DNA of 64,000 nt from an uncultured Acidimicrobiales bacterium (GCA_938029215.1 CALHFG010000032.1:21515-85514); one strand, 5' to 3'. Shown: positions 16,332-25,881, numbered from the stretch's first letter. Numbers and translations: made by a program. Notes: a model not told the origin generated them from the sequence alone.

Positions 16332-17270
16332 GTGGCTCGAATCGTCGTAACCGGTGGCGCCGGCTTTCTCGGATCCAACCTGTGTCGGGCGCTGCTCGAC
16401 CGTGGCGACGAGGTTGTCTGCCTCGACAATCTGATCACCGGCTCGGAAGAGAACATTGAGGAGCTGTTCGGTGAGCCCGGGTTCTCCTTTTCAAACCAGG
16501 ATGTAACCAACCACCTGTGGATTCCAGGACCCGTCGACGCCATCATGCACCTCGCGTCGCCCGCCTCACCCATCGATTTCGCGAAGATCCCGATCCAGAT
16601 CATGAAGGTCGGAAGCCTTGGCACCCACAACTGCCTGGGTCTCGCCCGAGCCAAGGGCGCCACGTTCCACATGAACTCCACGAGCGAGGTCTACGGAGAT
16701 CCACTGGTCCACCCGCAACCTGAGACCTACTGGGGCAACGTCAACCCCAACGGCCCGCGAAGCATGTACGACGAAGCCAAACGCTTCTCCGAAGCCTTGA
16801 CCCTGGCCTACAAGGACAAGCACGGCATCGATGTTCGAATCGTTCGGACCTTTAACACCTACGGTCCCTTAATGCGCCCCGACGACGGCCGGGTAGTGAG
16901 CAACTTCATAACCCAGGCGCTGCAAGGGCAGCCGCTCACCGTTTACGGCGACGGCACCCAGACCCGCAGCTTCTGCTATGTCACCGACCAAATCGAGGGT
17001 CAGCTGGCCCTGCTTGACAGCAACTACACGATGCCCGTCAACATCGGAAACGATGTCGAGTTCACCATGCTTGAGCTCGCCGAGCACGTGGTCGATATCA
17101 CGAACAGTTCCGCAGGTGTTGTTCACGAACCGCTGCCCAAAGATGACCCGATGCAGCGCAAGCCCGACCTCACCGTGGCGAACCGCGAACTCGGCTGGTC
17201 ACCCAAGGTTCCTCTCCGTGAGGGTCTCGAGATGACCACCAAGTATTTTGCAGAGAAGCTCGGCCTGTAG
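16332..17270 (+). CDS. UDP-glucuronate decarboxylase (UDP-xylose synthase) family epimerase
   Basis: A 312-residue extended short-chain dehydrogenase. It has [10 protein letters not shown] (~7-16), the UXS-like [33 protein letters not shown] (catalytic Tyr-x3-Lys), [21 protein letters not shown] and [11 protein letters not shown]. These are the hallmarks of UDP-glucuronate decarboxylase rather than a plain epimerase; the usual YDEGKR is YDEAKR here. It would convert UDP-glucuronate to UDP-xylose. Start GTG 16332. It follows ugd directly, and a glycosyltransferase cluster lies downstream. Confidence 0.88.
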   Translation: MARIVVTGGAGFLGSNLCRALLDRGDEVVCLDNLITGSEENIEELFGEPGFSFSNQDVTNHLWIPGPVDAIMHLASPASPIDFAKIPIQIMKVGSLGTHNCLGLARAKGATFHMNSTSEVYGDPLVHPQPETYWGNVNPNGPRSMYDEAKRFSEALTLAYKDKHGIDVRIVRTFNTYGPLMRPDDGRVVSNFITQALQGQPLTVYGDGTQTRSFCYVTDQIEGQLALLDSNYTMPVNIGNDVEFTMLELAEHVVDITNSSAGVVHEPLPKDDPMQRKPDLTVANRELGWSPKVPLREGLEMTTKYFAEKLGL

Positions 17271-17390
17271 CGTTTCTCGGTGACTATCGAGACCCACAGG
17301 TTCGGAGTCCGCAACGCAAATTTGAAACGGTAACCGGGAACGGAGATCTCTGAGCTCTTGAGGGGCACAACCCCGGTCTGCTCACTCCAC

Positions 17391-17396
17391 TACGAT
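17391..17396 (+). promoter_or_regulatory. Candidate -10 box of the first glycosyltransferase gene
   Basis: TACGAT lies eight bases before ATG 17405 at the end of a 134-base gap after uxs; possible leaderless start. The rest of the gap shows no clear structure. Confidence 0.35.
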
Positions 17397-17404
17397 TGGT
17401 GCTG

Positions 17405-18490
17405 ATGAGGGTCGCCGTCACCGTTGAGCAGTTCTGGCATCCGGTGCCCGGTGGCACGGCGCGGGCTACCCACAAAACGATCCGGGCGCTGCAACGTGCC
17501 GGCGGCATCGATTTCATCGGCATCGCCGCCGCTCACCCCGACGGGATGGAAGAGAGTGAGCTCACCATCCCGGTGGTGCACAGCCGTTTGAAGCGGCCCT
17601 TTCTCTACGAGAGCTGGCTCCGTCTGAACCGTCCGCGCATCCAGCCGCTGGTCGACGGGTGCGACATCATCTGGGCATCAGCCATGGTCCCACCGCCAAA
17701 GGCGGGTTCGGCCATGGTCTCGACCGTCCATGATCTGGAATTTCTCGACCACCCCGAGTGGCACACGACGCGTGGCCGCAGCTTTTTCCCTCGATCCTTT
17801 GCAGCCACAAAGAAGCGCTCCGACATCATCGTCTGTCCCTCCCAAACCGTCGCCGACCGATGCCTGCGCGCAGGCCTGTCGAGCGATCGTGTTCGTGTTG
17901 TCCCTTGGGGTGTTTCCGCGTTCCGTGTGGACCAGGCCGAAGCCGAAGAAACCCGGGCGCACTATGAGCTACCCGAAGGGTTCGTGTTGTGGGTGGGCAC
18001 GCTCGAGCCACGAAAGAACCTGGAGGGACTGGCACGGGCGATGCAAATGGTCGACGCTCCGATTGCGGTTGTGGGCCCCGACGGGTGGAACCTCAGTGCG
18101 GAAGATGAAATTCTCGCTCCGCTTGGCGACCGTTGTTTTCGACTGGGCAAGGTGCCGGATCGGGACCTTCATTGTTTGTATTCGGCGGCCTCGGTGTTCG
18201 CATTCCCCAGTCATGCGGAAGGGTTTGGCTTGCCCGTGCTTGAAGCGATGGCTCAGGGAACGCCGGTTGTGACCTCGAAGCACACTGCAACCGAGGAGGC
18301 TGCCGGAGGAGCCGCGCTTCTCGTCGATCCGAACAGTCCCGACCAAATCGCCGGCGCGATTTCATCGGTGCTCGCCGATGATGAGATGGCGGCCAGGCTG
18401 ACGGCTCAAGGTCTCGACCGTGCCCTTGAGATGAGTTGGGATGCCACCGCCAGTGGGTATGCGGCGGCGTTCTCCGACGCAATCTCCTAG
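17405..18490 (+). CDS. Glycosyltransferase family 4 (GT-B) protein
   Basis: A 361-residue GT-B glycosyltransferase. N-terminal acceptor-side domain with PGGTARATHKTIRAL; C-terminal donor domain with GFVLWVGTLEPRKNLEGLARAM (nucleotide-binding strand), FRLGKVPDRDLHCLYSAASVFAFPSHAEGFGLPVLEAMAQGTPVV (the Ex7E motif). Such retaining enzymes transfer a sugar from a nucleotide donor, often mannose, rhamnose or glucose; the sugar is unknown here. ATG 17405 is chosen over TTG 17396. Four bases before the next glycosyltransferase. Confidence 0.88.
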   Translation: MRVAVTVEQFWHPVPGGTARATHKTIRALQRAGGIDFIGIAAAHPDGMEESELTIPVVHSRLKRPFLYESWLRLNRPRIQPLVDGCDIIWASAMVPPPKAGSAMVSTVHDLEFLDHPEWHTTRGRSFFPRSFAATKKRSDIIVCPSQTVADRCLRAGLSSDRVRVVPWGVSAFRVDQAEAEETRAHYELPEGFVLWVGTLEPRKNLEGLARAMQMVDAPIAVVGPDGWNLSAEDEILAPLGDRCFRLGKVPDRDLHCLYSAASVFAFPSHAEGFGLPVLEAMAQGTPVVTSKHTATEEAAGGAALLVDPNSPDQIAGAISSVLADDEMAARLTAQGLDRALEMSWDATASGYAAAFSDAIS

Positions 18491-18494
18491 CCCG

Positions 18495-19610
18495 ATGGAA
18501 ACCATTGGTGTAAATCTTCTTTGGCTTGAGCCCGGGGTCGTGGGCGGCAGCGAGGAGTACACGCTCAGCCTGCTTCGTGCGATTCACGGCATCGATCCGC
18601 TGGACTTGGAGCTGAAGTTGTTTGCTCAACCGGGTTTGGTGGAACATCATCCTGACTTGTGTCGCCGATTTGAAGTTGTTGTTACCCCTCGGCTGCCCGG
18701 AGGTAAGGCGGGACGAATCACCGCCGAGCACACCTGGCTCACACGGCAGTCGTCTTCGCTGGCCCTCATGCATCATGCAGGCGGAGTGGTTCCCTCGGGT
18801 AGTCCATCGTCGTCCCTACTCACGATTCTGGATTTGCAACCCTTGGAGATGCCCGACAACTTTGGCGCGTTCAAGCGCAACTGGCTCGGTCAGATGATCC
18901 CGCGAAGCGCCGAACAAGCGAGCTTGATTGTGACGCCCAGCGAGTTCACGGCGGGCCGCCTGGTCGAGTTGCTGGGGGTCGATCGAAGCAAGATCCGGGT
19001 CGTACCGTTTGGTCTCGAGATGCCGACGGATCCGCGTTCGGTCGAAAGCGAACGAGCGATCGAGAATCCCCTGTTTCTGTACCCAGCGATCGCCTATCCA
19101 CACAAACGCCACGTTGATCTGGTCGAAGCGTTCTCACTGCTCCGGGCCGACTACCCCGACGCCCAACTGGTGCTCACCGGCGGAGACGGACCCCTCACCG
19201 CCGATGTGCGCAGGCAGGTCGAGCCACTGGGCGATTCGGTGAGGATGACCGGCCGCATCGACCGACACGAGCTGGACCAGTTGTATCGAGAAGCGACGGC
19301 GGTGGTGATGCCGAGCGAGTATGAGGGCTTCGGATTGCCGGCTTTGGAAGCCATGGCAGCAGGCACACCGGTGATCGTTACTGATGCAGGGTCGCTTCCT
19401 GAGGTTGTGGGCGGCGCTGGCGTGGTAGTGCGGCCGCGGGATCCTGTCGCCCTGGCTCGAGCCATGTCTGCGGTGGCCGCACATGGCCCTACACGAGCCC
19501 GACTTCAGCAAGCGGGCCCAGAGCGAGCTGGGCAGTTTCAGTGGAAGACCGCCGGACAGGCCCTCATCGACGCCTACCGTGAAGCGCTTGACCGCATCAC
19601 CCTCTTGTGA
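18495..19610 (+). CDS. Glycosyltransferase family 4 (GT-B) protein
   Basis: A 371-residue GT-B enzyme paralogous to its upstream neighbour. N-terminus METIGVNLLWLEPGVVGGSEEYTLSLL; donor domain with FLYPAIAYPHKRHVDLVEAF, DYPDAQLVLTGGDGPL and MPSEYEGFGLPALEAMAAGTPVI (Ex7E). The track start at 18441 overlaps the previous gene; ATG 18495 lies four bases after its stop and is preferred. With the genes at 17405 and 19629 it forms a run of three transferases that probably add successive sugars to one envelope polymer or lipid-linked oligosaccharide. Confidence 0.88.
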   Translation: METIGVNLLWLEPGVVGGSEEYTLSLLRAIHGIDPLDLELKLFAQPGLVEHHPDLCRRFEVVVTPRLPGGKAGRITAEHTWLTRQSSSLALMHHAGGVVPSGSPSSSLLTILDLQPLEMPDNFGAFKRNWLGQMIPRSAEQASLIVTPSEFTAGRLVELLGVDRSKIRVVPFGLEMPTDPRSVESERAIENPLFLYPAIAYPHKRHVDLVEAFSLLRADYPDAQLVLTGGDGPLTADVRRQVEPLGDSVRMTGRIDRHELDQLYREATAVVMPSEYEGFGLPALEAMAAGTPVIVTDAGSLPEVVGGAGVVVRPRDPVALARAMSAVAAHGPTRARLQQAGPERAGQFQWKTAGQALIDAYREALDRITLL

Positions 19611-19628
19611 GTTGAGCTTCCGTTAAGC

Positions 19629-20864
19629 ATGCGCATCCTCGTACTTTGCCCCCACTTTGCTCCCGATCTTCACGCTGCGACCGGCGAGGTCATGACCCAA
19701 CTCGTCCACGCGTTGGCCGAGCGCGGTCACACAGTCGACGTCGTGACATCGCTTCCGTGGTATCGGGATCATGATGTGGAGCCCGAGTGGCGGGGCCGGC
19801 CGGTTCGGTCTGAGACGACTACGTTCGGGTCGATCACCCGCGTTTGGCCCTTCCCGACCGACAAGGGCAGCGTCGTGTCGAGGGCGATGGCCTTTGCGGC
19901 CCAGACCGCTCTTTCTTTCGCTGTCGCCGTACCCAAGAAACGACCCGACGTCGTGCTCGCGATGTCGCCCCCGATCTTCTTCGGTAGTGCAGCGCGGATG
20001 CTGGCCGCCCGTTTTCGTGTGCGGTTTGTCTTCAACGTGCAGGATATCTTTCCCGACGTAGCGGTCGACCTTGGCATGTTGAAGAACGAACGAGCCATCG
20101 CGGTCGCCAAACGTTTGGAACGCTCGTTGTATCGGTCTGCTGATGCGGTCACTGTGTTGAGCGAGGACCAGGCCGCCAACGTTCGATCAAAGATGGATGT
20201 CTCACATGCCGATCGGGTGCACATCATCCCCAACTTTGTCGACACCACCCGCGTCACGGTCGTGGACCGAATGACTGACTATCGCCGACGCAACAACATC
20301 GGCGACGATCTCGTCATCATGTATTCGGGCAACGTGGGCTTCAGTCAGAGCTTTCACCTCATCGAGGCTGCGGCTCGCCACTTCGCTGACCGCGAGGTCG
20401 ACGGACGACCGATTCGGTTCGTGATCAACGGCGAGGGTGCCGCCCGTCCGGCCGTCGAGTCGTGGTCGCGTGATCTCTCGAACGTCACGGTGACCGACTT
20501 CGCTCCTCGAGACCAGGTATCCGATGCTCTTGGCACCGCAGATCTTCATCTGATCTTGCTCTCGGCCGGTCTTGCGAAGTCCAGCACCCCGAGCAAACTG
20601 TATGGAATTCTGGCTGCGGGCCGGCCGGTCTTGGCGTCCATTGACCTGGGGAGCGATGCCGATCGCATCATCAGCGATGCCGAGGCTGGCATCGTGGTTC
20701 CTCCCGATGACCCTGATGCGTTCATAGAAGCACTGGAGGAGTTGGTGCGTGATCGCTCGAAACTGCAAATGCTGGGCCGAAAGGCCCACGATTACGTAGG
20801 TCGTTTGATCACTCCTGATCAGCAGGCGCAAGCATATGAGACCCTGTTTGCCCAGCTGAGTTAG
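19629..20864 (+). CDS. WbuB-like glycosyltransferase (GT4)
   Basis: A 411-residue GT-B protein of the WbuB/WcaL-like type, with MRILVLCPHFAPDLHAATGEVMTQLVHALAERGH, a long acceptor-side domain (VLAMSPPIFFGSAARMLAARF, FNVQDIFPDVAVDLGML), and donor-side VIMYSGNVGFSQSFHLIEAAA, TDFAPRDQVSDALGTADLHLILL and KSSTPSKLYGILAAGRPVLA. Related enzymes transfer 6-deoxyhexoses or N-acetylated sugars in surface polysaccharide synthesis. Starts 18 bases after the previous transferase. Confidence 0.85.
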   Translation: MRILVLCPHFAPDLHAATGEVMTQLVHALAERGHTVDVVTSLPWYRDHDVEPEWRGRPVRSETTTFGSITRVWPFPTDKGSVVSRAMAFAAQTALSFAVAVPKKRPDVVLAMSPPIFFGSAARMLAARFRVRFVFNVQDIFPDVAVDLGMLKNERAIAVAKRLERSLYRSADAVTVLSEDQAANVRSKMDVSHADRVHIIPNFVDTTRVTVVDRMTDYRRRNNIGDDLVIMYSGNVGFSQSFHLIEAAARHFADREVDGRPIRFVINGEGAARPAVESWSRDLSNVTVTDFAPRDQVSDALGTADLHLILLSAGLAKSSTPSKLYGILAAGRPVLASIDLGSDADRIISDAEAGIVVPPDDPDAFIEALEELVRDRSKLQMLGRKAHDYVGRLITPDQQAQAYETLFAQLS

Positions 20865-20910
20865 ACTGAAGACCTCCCCCAATCGCCCGCAAACTGGAAG
20901 GCATCCCCCT

Positions 20911-21921
20911 ATGCGCGCAGTAGTACTCGTCGGCGGCTTCGGCACCCGACTACGCCCCCTTACCCTTTCCGCTCCCAAGCAGATGCTCCCGGTCAACGGG
21001 ATTACGATGCTCGAACGCGTGATTACCAACCTCGCCCGGGGCGGAGTTACCGAAGCGGTTCTCGCACTCGGTTACCTCCCCGAGGTCTTTCAGGAGAACT
21101 TTCCAAGCGGCGAGATCGCTGGCGTAAAGATGCACTACGCCGTCGAGCCCGAGCCGCTGGATACCGGCGGTGCCATCGGGTTTGCCGCCCGTTTCGCTGG
21201 CTTTACCGATGACACGTTTATCGCTCTCAACGGCGATGTGATCAATGATCTCGACATCGCTGCGCTCGTTGAACAGCACCGAGCTTTCGGAGGCGAGGGA
21301 ACGATCCATCTCACCCCGGTAGAGGATCCGTCACGTTTCGGAGTGGTACCCATTGATGACCGCGGCCGGGTCGAGGCCTTTATCGAGAAGCCGCCAGCCG
21401 GCGAGGCTCCAAGTAACTGGATCAATGCGGGCACGTACGTTCTGGAGCCCAGCGTGTTGGACCGCATGCCCGAGGGCGAAAAGGTCAGTATCGAACGAGC
21501 GGTGTTCCCTGACATGGTGGCCGACGGCAAGCTGTTTGCTGTTCAGGCCGATGGCTACTGGGTCGACGCCGGCACCCCCGAGAGCTACATGAAGGTGGCG
21601 CTGGACCTTGTCAACGGAACTCGTAGCAGCGAGCCCGCGGTAGCAGCCGATGCGACGATCGAAGACGGCGCCACGGTGGAAAACTCCATCGTCGGGTCCG
21701 GAGCGGTCATCGAGGCCGGTGCTTCGGTGATTGGTTCGATGATTCAGCGCGGCGCCAGAGTCGGCGCTGGCGCCAAGATTGTCGATTCGATCGTTGGCCC
21801 GAACGCACTTATTGGACCTGCTGCAGAGCTCAGCGAGCTCACGGTGGTGGGCGACTCGGTTGTTGTTGAAGCCTCGAGTTCCCATAGCGGGGCAAAGCTT
21901 CCCGACGTTCCCAAGGAGTAA
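20911..21921 (+). CDS. Mannose-1-phosphate guanylyltransferase-type nucleotidyltransferase
   Basis: A 336-residue NDP-sugar pyrophosphorylase. The N-terminal catalytic domain has LVGGFGTRLRPLTLSAPKQMLPVNG (activation loop), EPLDTGGAIGFAARF, ALNGDVINDLD, EDPSRFGVVPID and FIEKP; the C-terminal part (~235-320) is a short left-handed beta-helix of hexapeptide repeats (DATIEDGATVENSIVGSGAVI). This arrangement is that of bacterial and eukaryotic-like GDP-mannose pyrophosphorylases; M. tuberculosis manC (Rv3264c) is the likely counterpart. With manA and manB later in the window it would make GDP-mannose. A strong terminator hairpin follows. Confidence 0.8.
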   Translation: MRAVVLVGGFGTRLRPLTLSAPKQMLPVNGITMLERVITNLARGGVTEAVLALGYLPEVFQENFPSGEIAGVKMHYAVEPEPLDTGGAIGFAARFAGFTDDTFIALNGDVINDLDIAALVEQHRAFGGEGTIHLTPVEDPSRFGVVPIDDRGRVEAFIEKPPAGEAPSNWINAGTYVLEPSVLDRMPEGEKVSIERAVFPDMVADGKLFAVQADGYWVDAGTPESYMKVALDLVNGTRSSEPAVAADATIEDGATVENSIVGSGAVIEAGASVIGSMIQRGARVGAGAKIVDSIVGPNALIGPAAELSELTVVGDSVVVEASSSHSGAKLPDVPKE

Positions 21922-21924
21922 TCC

Positions 21925-21952
21925 GTGAGGCTTCCTGCGCGGGAAGCCTCAC
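21925..21952 (+). terminator. Rho-independent-type hairpin after the pyrophosphorylase gene
   Basis: Perfect 11-bp stem GTGAGGCTTCC / GGAAGCCTCAC with a six-base loop, three bases after the stop codon. The following bases (CATTCTTGG) contain only a weak T-run. Confidence 0.75.
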
Positions 21953-21976
21953 CATTCTTGGCGGGTTTACTAAGGC

Positions 21977-22999
21977 GTGCGTCGCGTCCTAGGGATCCTC
22001 ATCGTCATCTTGGCGGCCTGCGCAAGCGCGCCGGTGGACGAAGTGGCTGGGTCGGCAACACGACCGCTGGCCTTAACCCGCCCCGTGGATACGCCGAACG
22101 TGGACACTTCCCGGTCTTCGGTGGATCTCGATCGAATCATCTTTGACACCTTTGGGAGAGGACCTCGATTTAGCCTCGAGACCGGTCGGTCCGATGTGAT
22201 TCAGTCACTCCGCGACGCTATTCAGCCGATCGACGCGCCCCGGTATCAGGCCGGAACGGCCCAAACATGGTTGCAAGAGGACGATGTCGTGGTCGGGTAT
22301 GTGGACCCGACGGGAGCGGCGTGGGCTTTTGCGGTGCGCATGCTGAACCAGCATGAGATCGTCAACGACGAACTTGGTGGTCAAAAGGTTCTCATCAGCT
22401 ACTGCCCGCTCTGCGGCAGCGGGGTCGTCTATGACCGAGAGGTTGATGGCCGAGAGCTCTCGTTTAGCAATACCAGCGCACTCTTCGAGAACGACATGGT
22501 CATGGTCGACCGGGAAACGGGGAGTTATTGGTGGCAGGTGGCCGGCACGGGGATCGTTGGGCCATTGACAGGGCAGACCCTTACCCCGCTTGCGGCTCAA
22601 ACCACCACGTGGGAATCGTGGACAGCCCAGCATCCTCAGACGGCGCTCATGGAGCGAATTTCTGGGCGGAGCTATGACCACGACTCGTTTCGCAACTATC
22701 AAGATCAGCTCGACGACAAACGCACTCCATTTCCGGTTTCAGACGAAGTGCTCGACGATCCTCGGCTGACGCCGGGCACCCGGGTTGTGGCGCTGACCGT
22801 GGACGGCAAGGCCCTCGCTTGGCCGACGGCTCCCGCCCGCACAGTGGAGACAGACGTTGATGGCGTCGACATCACCATCGTGCTCGATGGAACCGGGGGG
22901 TCTGCATTTGGAGCCGATGGTGCAGCGTTGCCGGTCCGAACCGCCTTCTGGTTTGCGATTCGGTCGTCCTTTCCCGATGTGATCCTGGGTCCCGAGTAA
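21977..22999 (+). CDS. DUF3179 domain lipoprotein
   Basis: A 340-residue exported protein. The N-terminus (MRRVLGILIVILAACAS) is a lipoprotein signal with Cys at ~15. The rest is DUF3179: WAFAVRMLNQHEIVNDELGGQKVLISYCPLCGSGVVYDRE carries the conserved CPLC motif, followed by FENDMVMVDRETGSYWWQV and a C-terminal region with a short insertion. The CxxC suggests metal or redox chemistry at the cell surface, but the family has no established function. A paralogue lies at 37431. Start GTG 21977. Confidence 0.85.
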   Translation: MRRVLGILIVILAACASAPVDEVAGSATRPLALTRPVDTPNVDTSRSSVDLDRIIFDTFGRGPRFSLETGRSDVIQSLRDAIQPIDAPRYQAGTAQTWLQEDDVVVGYVDPTGAAWAFAVRMLNQHEIVNDELGGQKVLISYCPLCGSGVVYDREVDGRELSFSNTSALFENDMVMVDRETGSYWWQVAGTGIVGPLTGQTLTPLAAQTTTWESWTAQHPQTALMERISGRSYDHDSFRNYQDQLDDKRTPFPVSDEVLDDPRLTPGTRVVALTVDGKALAWPTAPARTVETDVDGVDITIVLDGTGGSAFGADGAALPVRTAFWFAIRSSFPDVILGPE

Positions 23000-23050
23000 G
23001 AGTCCGGGCGAGCTTTTGCATCTGGATCGGCCACGCAGAACAATCACTGG

Positions 23051-23839
23051 ATGGACTTTCAGACAATTCAGTACAGCGTCGACGAGAACGTGGCTCACAT
23101 TCGACTGAATAACCCCGAAGGTGCCAACGCTGTGACCCCTCTTTTCTCCGCCGAGTTGCGCACGGCAATGCTCGAGGCGCACGTGGACGACGATGTGCGG
23201 GCGGTATGTGTCACCGCAGAAGGCAAGGTCTTCTGCGCCGGAGGCGACCTCAAGCTGTTCGCGGGCGAAGGTGAGAACGTTGGTCGGGTCGCCTCGGACA
23301 TGCTGACCGACTTTCACGGCGCGCTGTACCGGATGAATCTGATGGCCAAGCCGGTCGTGGCAGGGATCGGTGGCGCCTGCGGTGGTGCAGGAATGTCGTT
23401 GGCCTGTGCGTTCGACCTCGTCGTCGCATCCGAGAATGCGAAGTTCATCATGGCCTACACCAAGGCTGGCGTTACTCCCGACGGAACCAGTACCTATTTC
23501 CTCGCTCGTCACGTGGGCGTGCGGCGAGCGATGGACCTGGTCTTGAACAACCGGATGCTCACCGCCACAGAGGCAGAGCAATGGGGATTAGTAAACCGCG
23601 TCGTCGGAAAGGGAGAGGCCGACGAGGCCGCTATGAGCATGGCCAAAGAACTGGCGGCCGGACCAGGATTCGCCAACGGACATGCCAAGAAGCTTGTGTA
23701 TAGCGGCTTTGAAAGCACACTTCCCGAAGCGGGGGAGCGGGAGGCCGAACTGTTTCTGGCGTCATCGACTCACCCCGATGGGCTGGAAGGAATCGCGGCA
23801 TTTGCCGAGAAGCGAGCACCAAAGTTCAACCAGAAGTAA
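23051..23839 (+). CDS. Enoyl-CoA hydratase/isomerase family protein
   Basis: A 262-residue crotonase-fold protein. The oxyanion-hole segments are CAGGDLKLFA (~57-66) and GACGGAGMSLACAFDLVVAS (~108-127); the segment YTKAGVTPDGTSTYFLARHVG has Asp after Pro where hydratases often carry the second Glu, closer to the PaaG/PaaB isomerase-like branch. It may hydrate or isomerise an enoyl-CoA; exact substrate unknown. The unknown 498-residue gene begins ten bases after its stop. Confidence 0.85.
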   Translation: MDFQTIQYSVDENVAHIRLNNPEGANAVTPLFSAELRTAMLEAHVDDDVRAVCVTAEGKVFCAGGDLKLFAGEGENVGRVASDMLTDFHGALYRMNLMAKPVVAGIGGACGGAGMSLACAFDLVVASENAKFIMAYTKAGVTPDGTSTYFLARHVGVRRAMDLVLNNRMLTATEAEQWGLVNRVVGKGEADEAAMSMAKELAAGPGFANGHAKKLVYSGFESTLPEAGEREAELFLASSTHPDGLEGIAAFAEKRAPKFNQK

Positions 23840-23842
23840 CGT
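23837..23842 (+). promoter_or_regulatory. Candidate -10 box overlapping the enoyl-CoA hydratase stop
   Basis: TAACGT includes the TAA stop and lies six bases before ATG 23849. It may drive a leaderless transcript of the next gene in addition to any read-through. Confidence 0.35.
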
Positions 23843-23848
23843 CGTCAC

Positions 23849-25345
23849 ATGGCTGAGAAATCCGTGAGCGCCGCCAACGGTGTCGCCGTTCCCGCAGATG
23901 ACAAAGGTCGACGTTCCACATCGGCCTTCGCCCAGATGGTGTTGTCCGAAGCGATCGGTGACTCCGACCCCACTGCCGCAAACGAAGCGCTCCTAGAAAC
24001 GGAGTGGCGAAAGAACTATCACCCCCATTTCGTAGCCGCGAGCCAGGCTGGTATCGCGAGCCCGAAGGACGCCCGGGACATCGCTGAGCGCGGCCTAGCC
24101 GCGATAGCAGAAAACATGCGATTCGTTCGTAACGGCGAGGACCGGTTGCTGTCCGAAGTCATGACCGAATCCGCGTCGGCGCCACCCTTTGACACCAAGG
24201 TGATCCGCGCGACCGATGGACCGCTTCCGACGTACACGGTTCCCTATCGGGACCTCAACTTGGGTGGGGCTGACCTCCGCCGCCAATTGGAGCGCTGGGT
24301 AGCCGACGGTGTTATCGAGGTCAGCGCGGCAGCCGCGGTCGAGGAGGTTCTCGACAATCCCGAATGGATGGATCTCTCCGATCTCACGTTCGTGGTGATG
24401 GGTGCGGCCGCGGAGCTTGGACCGTACCCCGCGTTGATGGGGCTGGGAGCCAGAGTGGCCGCGATCGATCTGCCCGGCGACCGCATCTGGGAGCGCCTGA
24501 CCGGTCGCACGGGCGGTCTCAGCAAGTTGCTCTACCCCACGCGCAATGGACAGCCTGGCGCTGACCTCACCGCAGACACTCCAGAACTACGCGATTGGAT
24601 CGGGTCGATCGACGGACCGATCGTCGTCGGAGGCTATGCCTACGCCGATGGTGAGGCTCATTTGCGAGTTTCGGTCGCTCAGGACGCCCTGATTGCGGCC
24701 GCCATCGATCGCCGCCCGCCGGGCTCTGTCACGGTGGCTCACCTACTAACGCCGACCGACTGTTACGCGATCGATGAACCCACAGCGGAGGCCTCGCGCC
24801 GCGCTTGGACCAACCGCCCGGTTGGTCTCCGCGCGGTGCAGAGCGGGCTCCGGACCGTGTCTGGTGGACGGCTATTCCACCAGGCGATCACCGAGTGCAC
24901 CGACGGTAAGGAGGGGTACCGGTCCGCGGTCTTCGACACCCTGGTGACCGAGCAGGGTCCCAACTACGCATTGGCGAAACGAATCCAGAAATGGCGGGCC
25001 ATCGACCTGCGGGCTCGTGGACTACGAGTCTCGGCAAACGTGAGTCCGAGCAGCAATACCCGATCGGTAACCAAGAACAAGGCCCTTGCGGCCGCCTACC
25101 GCGGCGCCGGGATGTTCAATATTGAGGTCTTTGAACCGGAAACAACAAACGCGCTCATGGCGCTGTTGCTCGTCCGCGATCTTCGCACGACGACCGGTCC
25201 GGCGGATCCTTTTGTGGAGCTCGCTAATCCGCTGCAGTTGTTCACCGACGCAGCGTGTCATGGCGGGCTGTGGCGGAGTCCATACAAGACTCGGACTGCG
25301 CTTCCGCTCGCCGCGGTTCGTGGCGCATTCAAACGATCGATCTAA
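23849..25345 (+). CDS. Conserved-looking 498-residue protein of unknown function
   Basis: I do not recognise this family. The protein is soluble, without a signal peptide or membrane helix. A Rossmann-like turn is seen near 180-205 (DLTFVVMGAAAELGPYPALMGLGARVAAIDLPG), where GAAAELGP resembles a dinucleotide-binding loop, and later segments such as GSVTVAHLLTPTDCYAIDEP and RVSANVSPSSNTRSVTKNKALAAAYRG look structured and constrained. An NAD(P)-dependent or sugar/acyl-modifying enzyme would fit, but this is inference. It sits ten bases after an enoyl-CoA hydratase gene and its end overlaps a convergent isochorismatase-like gene by four bases. Confidence 0.6.
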   Translation: MAEKSVSAANGVAVPADDKGRRSTSAFAQMVLSEAIGDSDPTAANEALLETEWRKNYHPHFVAASQAGIASPKDARDIAERGLAAIAENMRFVRNGEDRLLSEVMTESASAPPFDTKVIRATDGPLPTYTVPYRDLNLGGADLRRQLERWVADGVIEVSAAAAVEEVLDNPEWMDLSDLTFVVMGAAAELGPYPALMGLGARVAAIDLPGDRIWERLTGRTGGLSKLLYPTRNGQPGADLTADTPELRDWIGSIDGPIVVGGYAYADGEAHLRVSVAQDALIAAAIDRRPPGSVTVAHLLTPTDCYAIDEPTAEASRRAWTNRPVGLRAVQSGLRTVSGGRLFHQAITECTDGKEGYRSAVFDTLVTEQGPNYALAKRIQKWRAIDLRARGLRVSANVSPSSNTRSVTKNKALAAAYRGAGMFNIEVFEPETTNALMALLLVRDLRTTTGPADPFVELANPLQLFTDAACHGGLWRSPYKTRTALPLAAVRGAFKRSI

Positions 25346-25875
25346 AACCGAATGTCTTCGGTGCGTTGCACCGAGGTCTCTTGATCTTTGGCCTGTGAGG
25401 CCCAGACCGAGTTGGTGTGGGCGATGAGCTGCTCACCGTTGGGCATCGGTGCCGGCGATTCCCGGTCGGTGGTGTGGCCGTCGGCGGCCAGCACCGTGTC
25501 GTAGCCTCGCTCAAGGGCACCGTGTAAGGTCCAGCGCACACAAAAGTCGGTTTGTGCGCCGGTCACGACGAGCCGGCCCACGTCGAGCTTCACAAGGTGC
25601 TCATCGAGCGGGGTGTTGTCGAACGAGGACCGCAAGCTCTTCCGAATAATCGTCTCATCCGGTGCCGGCTCGAGTTCGGGCACGATCTGCCACCCGTCGG
25701 TTTCTGCCGGAAGGTCGGCGTCGTCATGCTGGACCCAGATGACGGGTGCGCCTTCCTGCCGGGCTTGTCCTACGAGCGTGTTGATGTTGTCAATGACTGC
25801 CTCACGGTCGAAGGCGTCGGCGACGACATCATTCTGCACATCGATGACGAGTAGCGCCGAATTGGGTCGATCCAT
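25342..25875 (-). CDS. Isochorismatase-family cysteine hydrolase
   Basis: A 177-residue cysteine hydrolase. The catalytic triad is visible: Asp12 (LLVIDVQND), Lys79 (IIRKSLRSSF) and Cys112 (GAQTDFCVRWTLHGA), preceded by the conserved VVTG strand. Members hydrolyse isochorismate, nicotinamide, N-carbamoyl compounds or other amides; nothing here shows which. It is transcribed alone, and a TAGGCT box is found six bases before the ATG. Confidence 0.9.
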   Translation of the reverse strand: MDRPNSALLVIDVQNDVVADAFDREAVIDNINTLVGQARQEGAPVIWVQHDDADLPAETDGWQIVPELEPAPDETIIRKSLRSSFDNTPLDEHLVKLDVGRLVVTGAQTDFCVRWTLHGALERGYDTVLAADGHTTDRESPAPMPNGEQLIAHTNSVWASQAKDQETSVQRTEDIRF

Positions 25876-25881
25876 GAGTCG

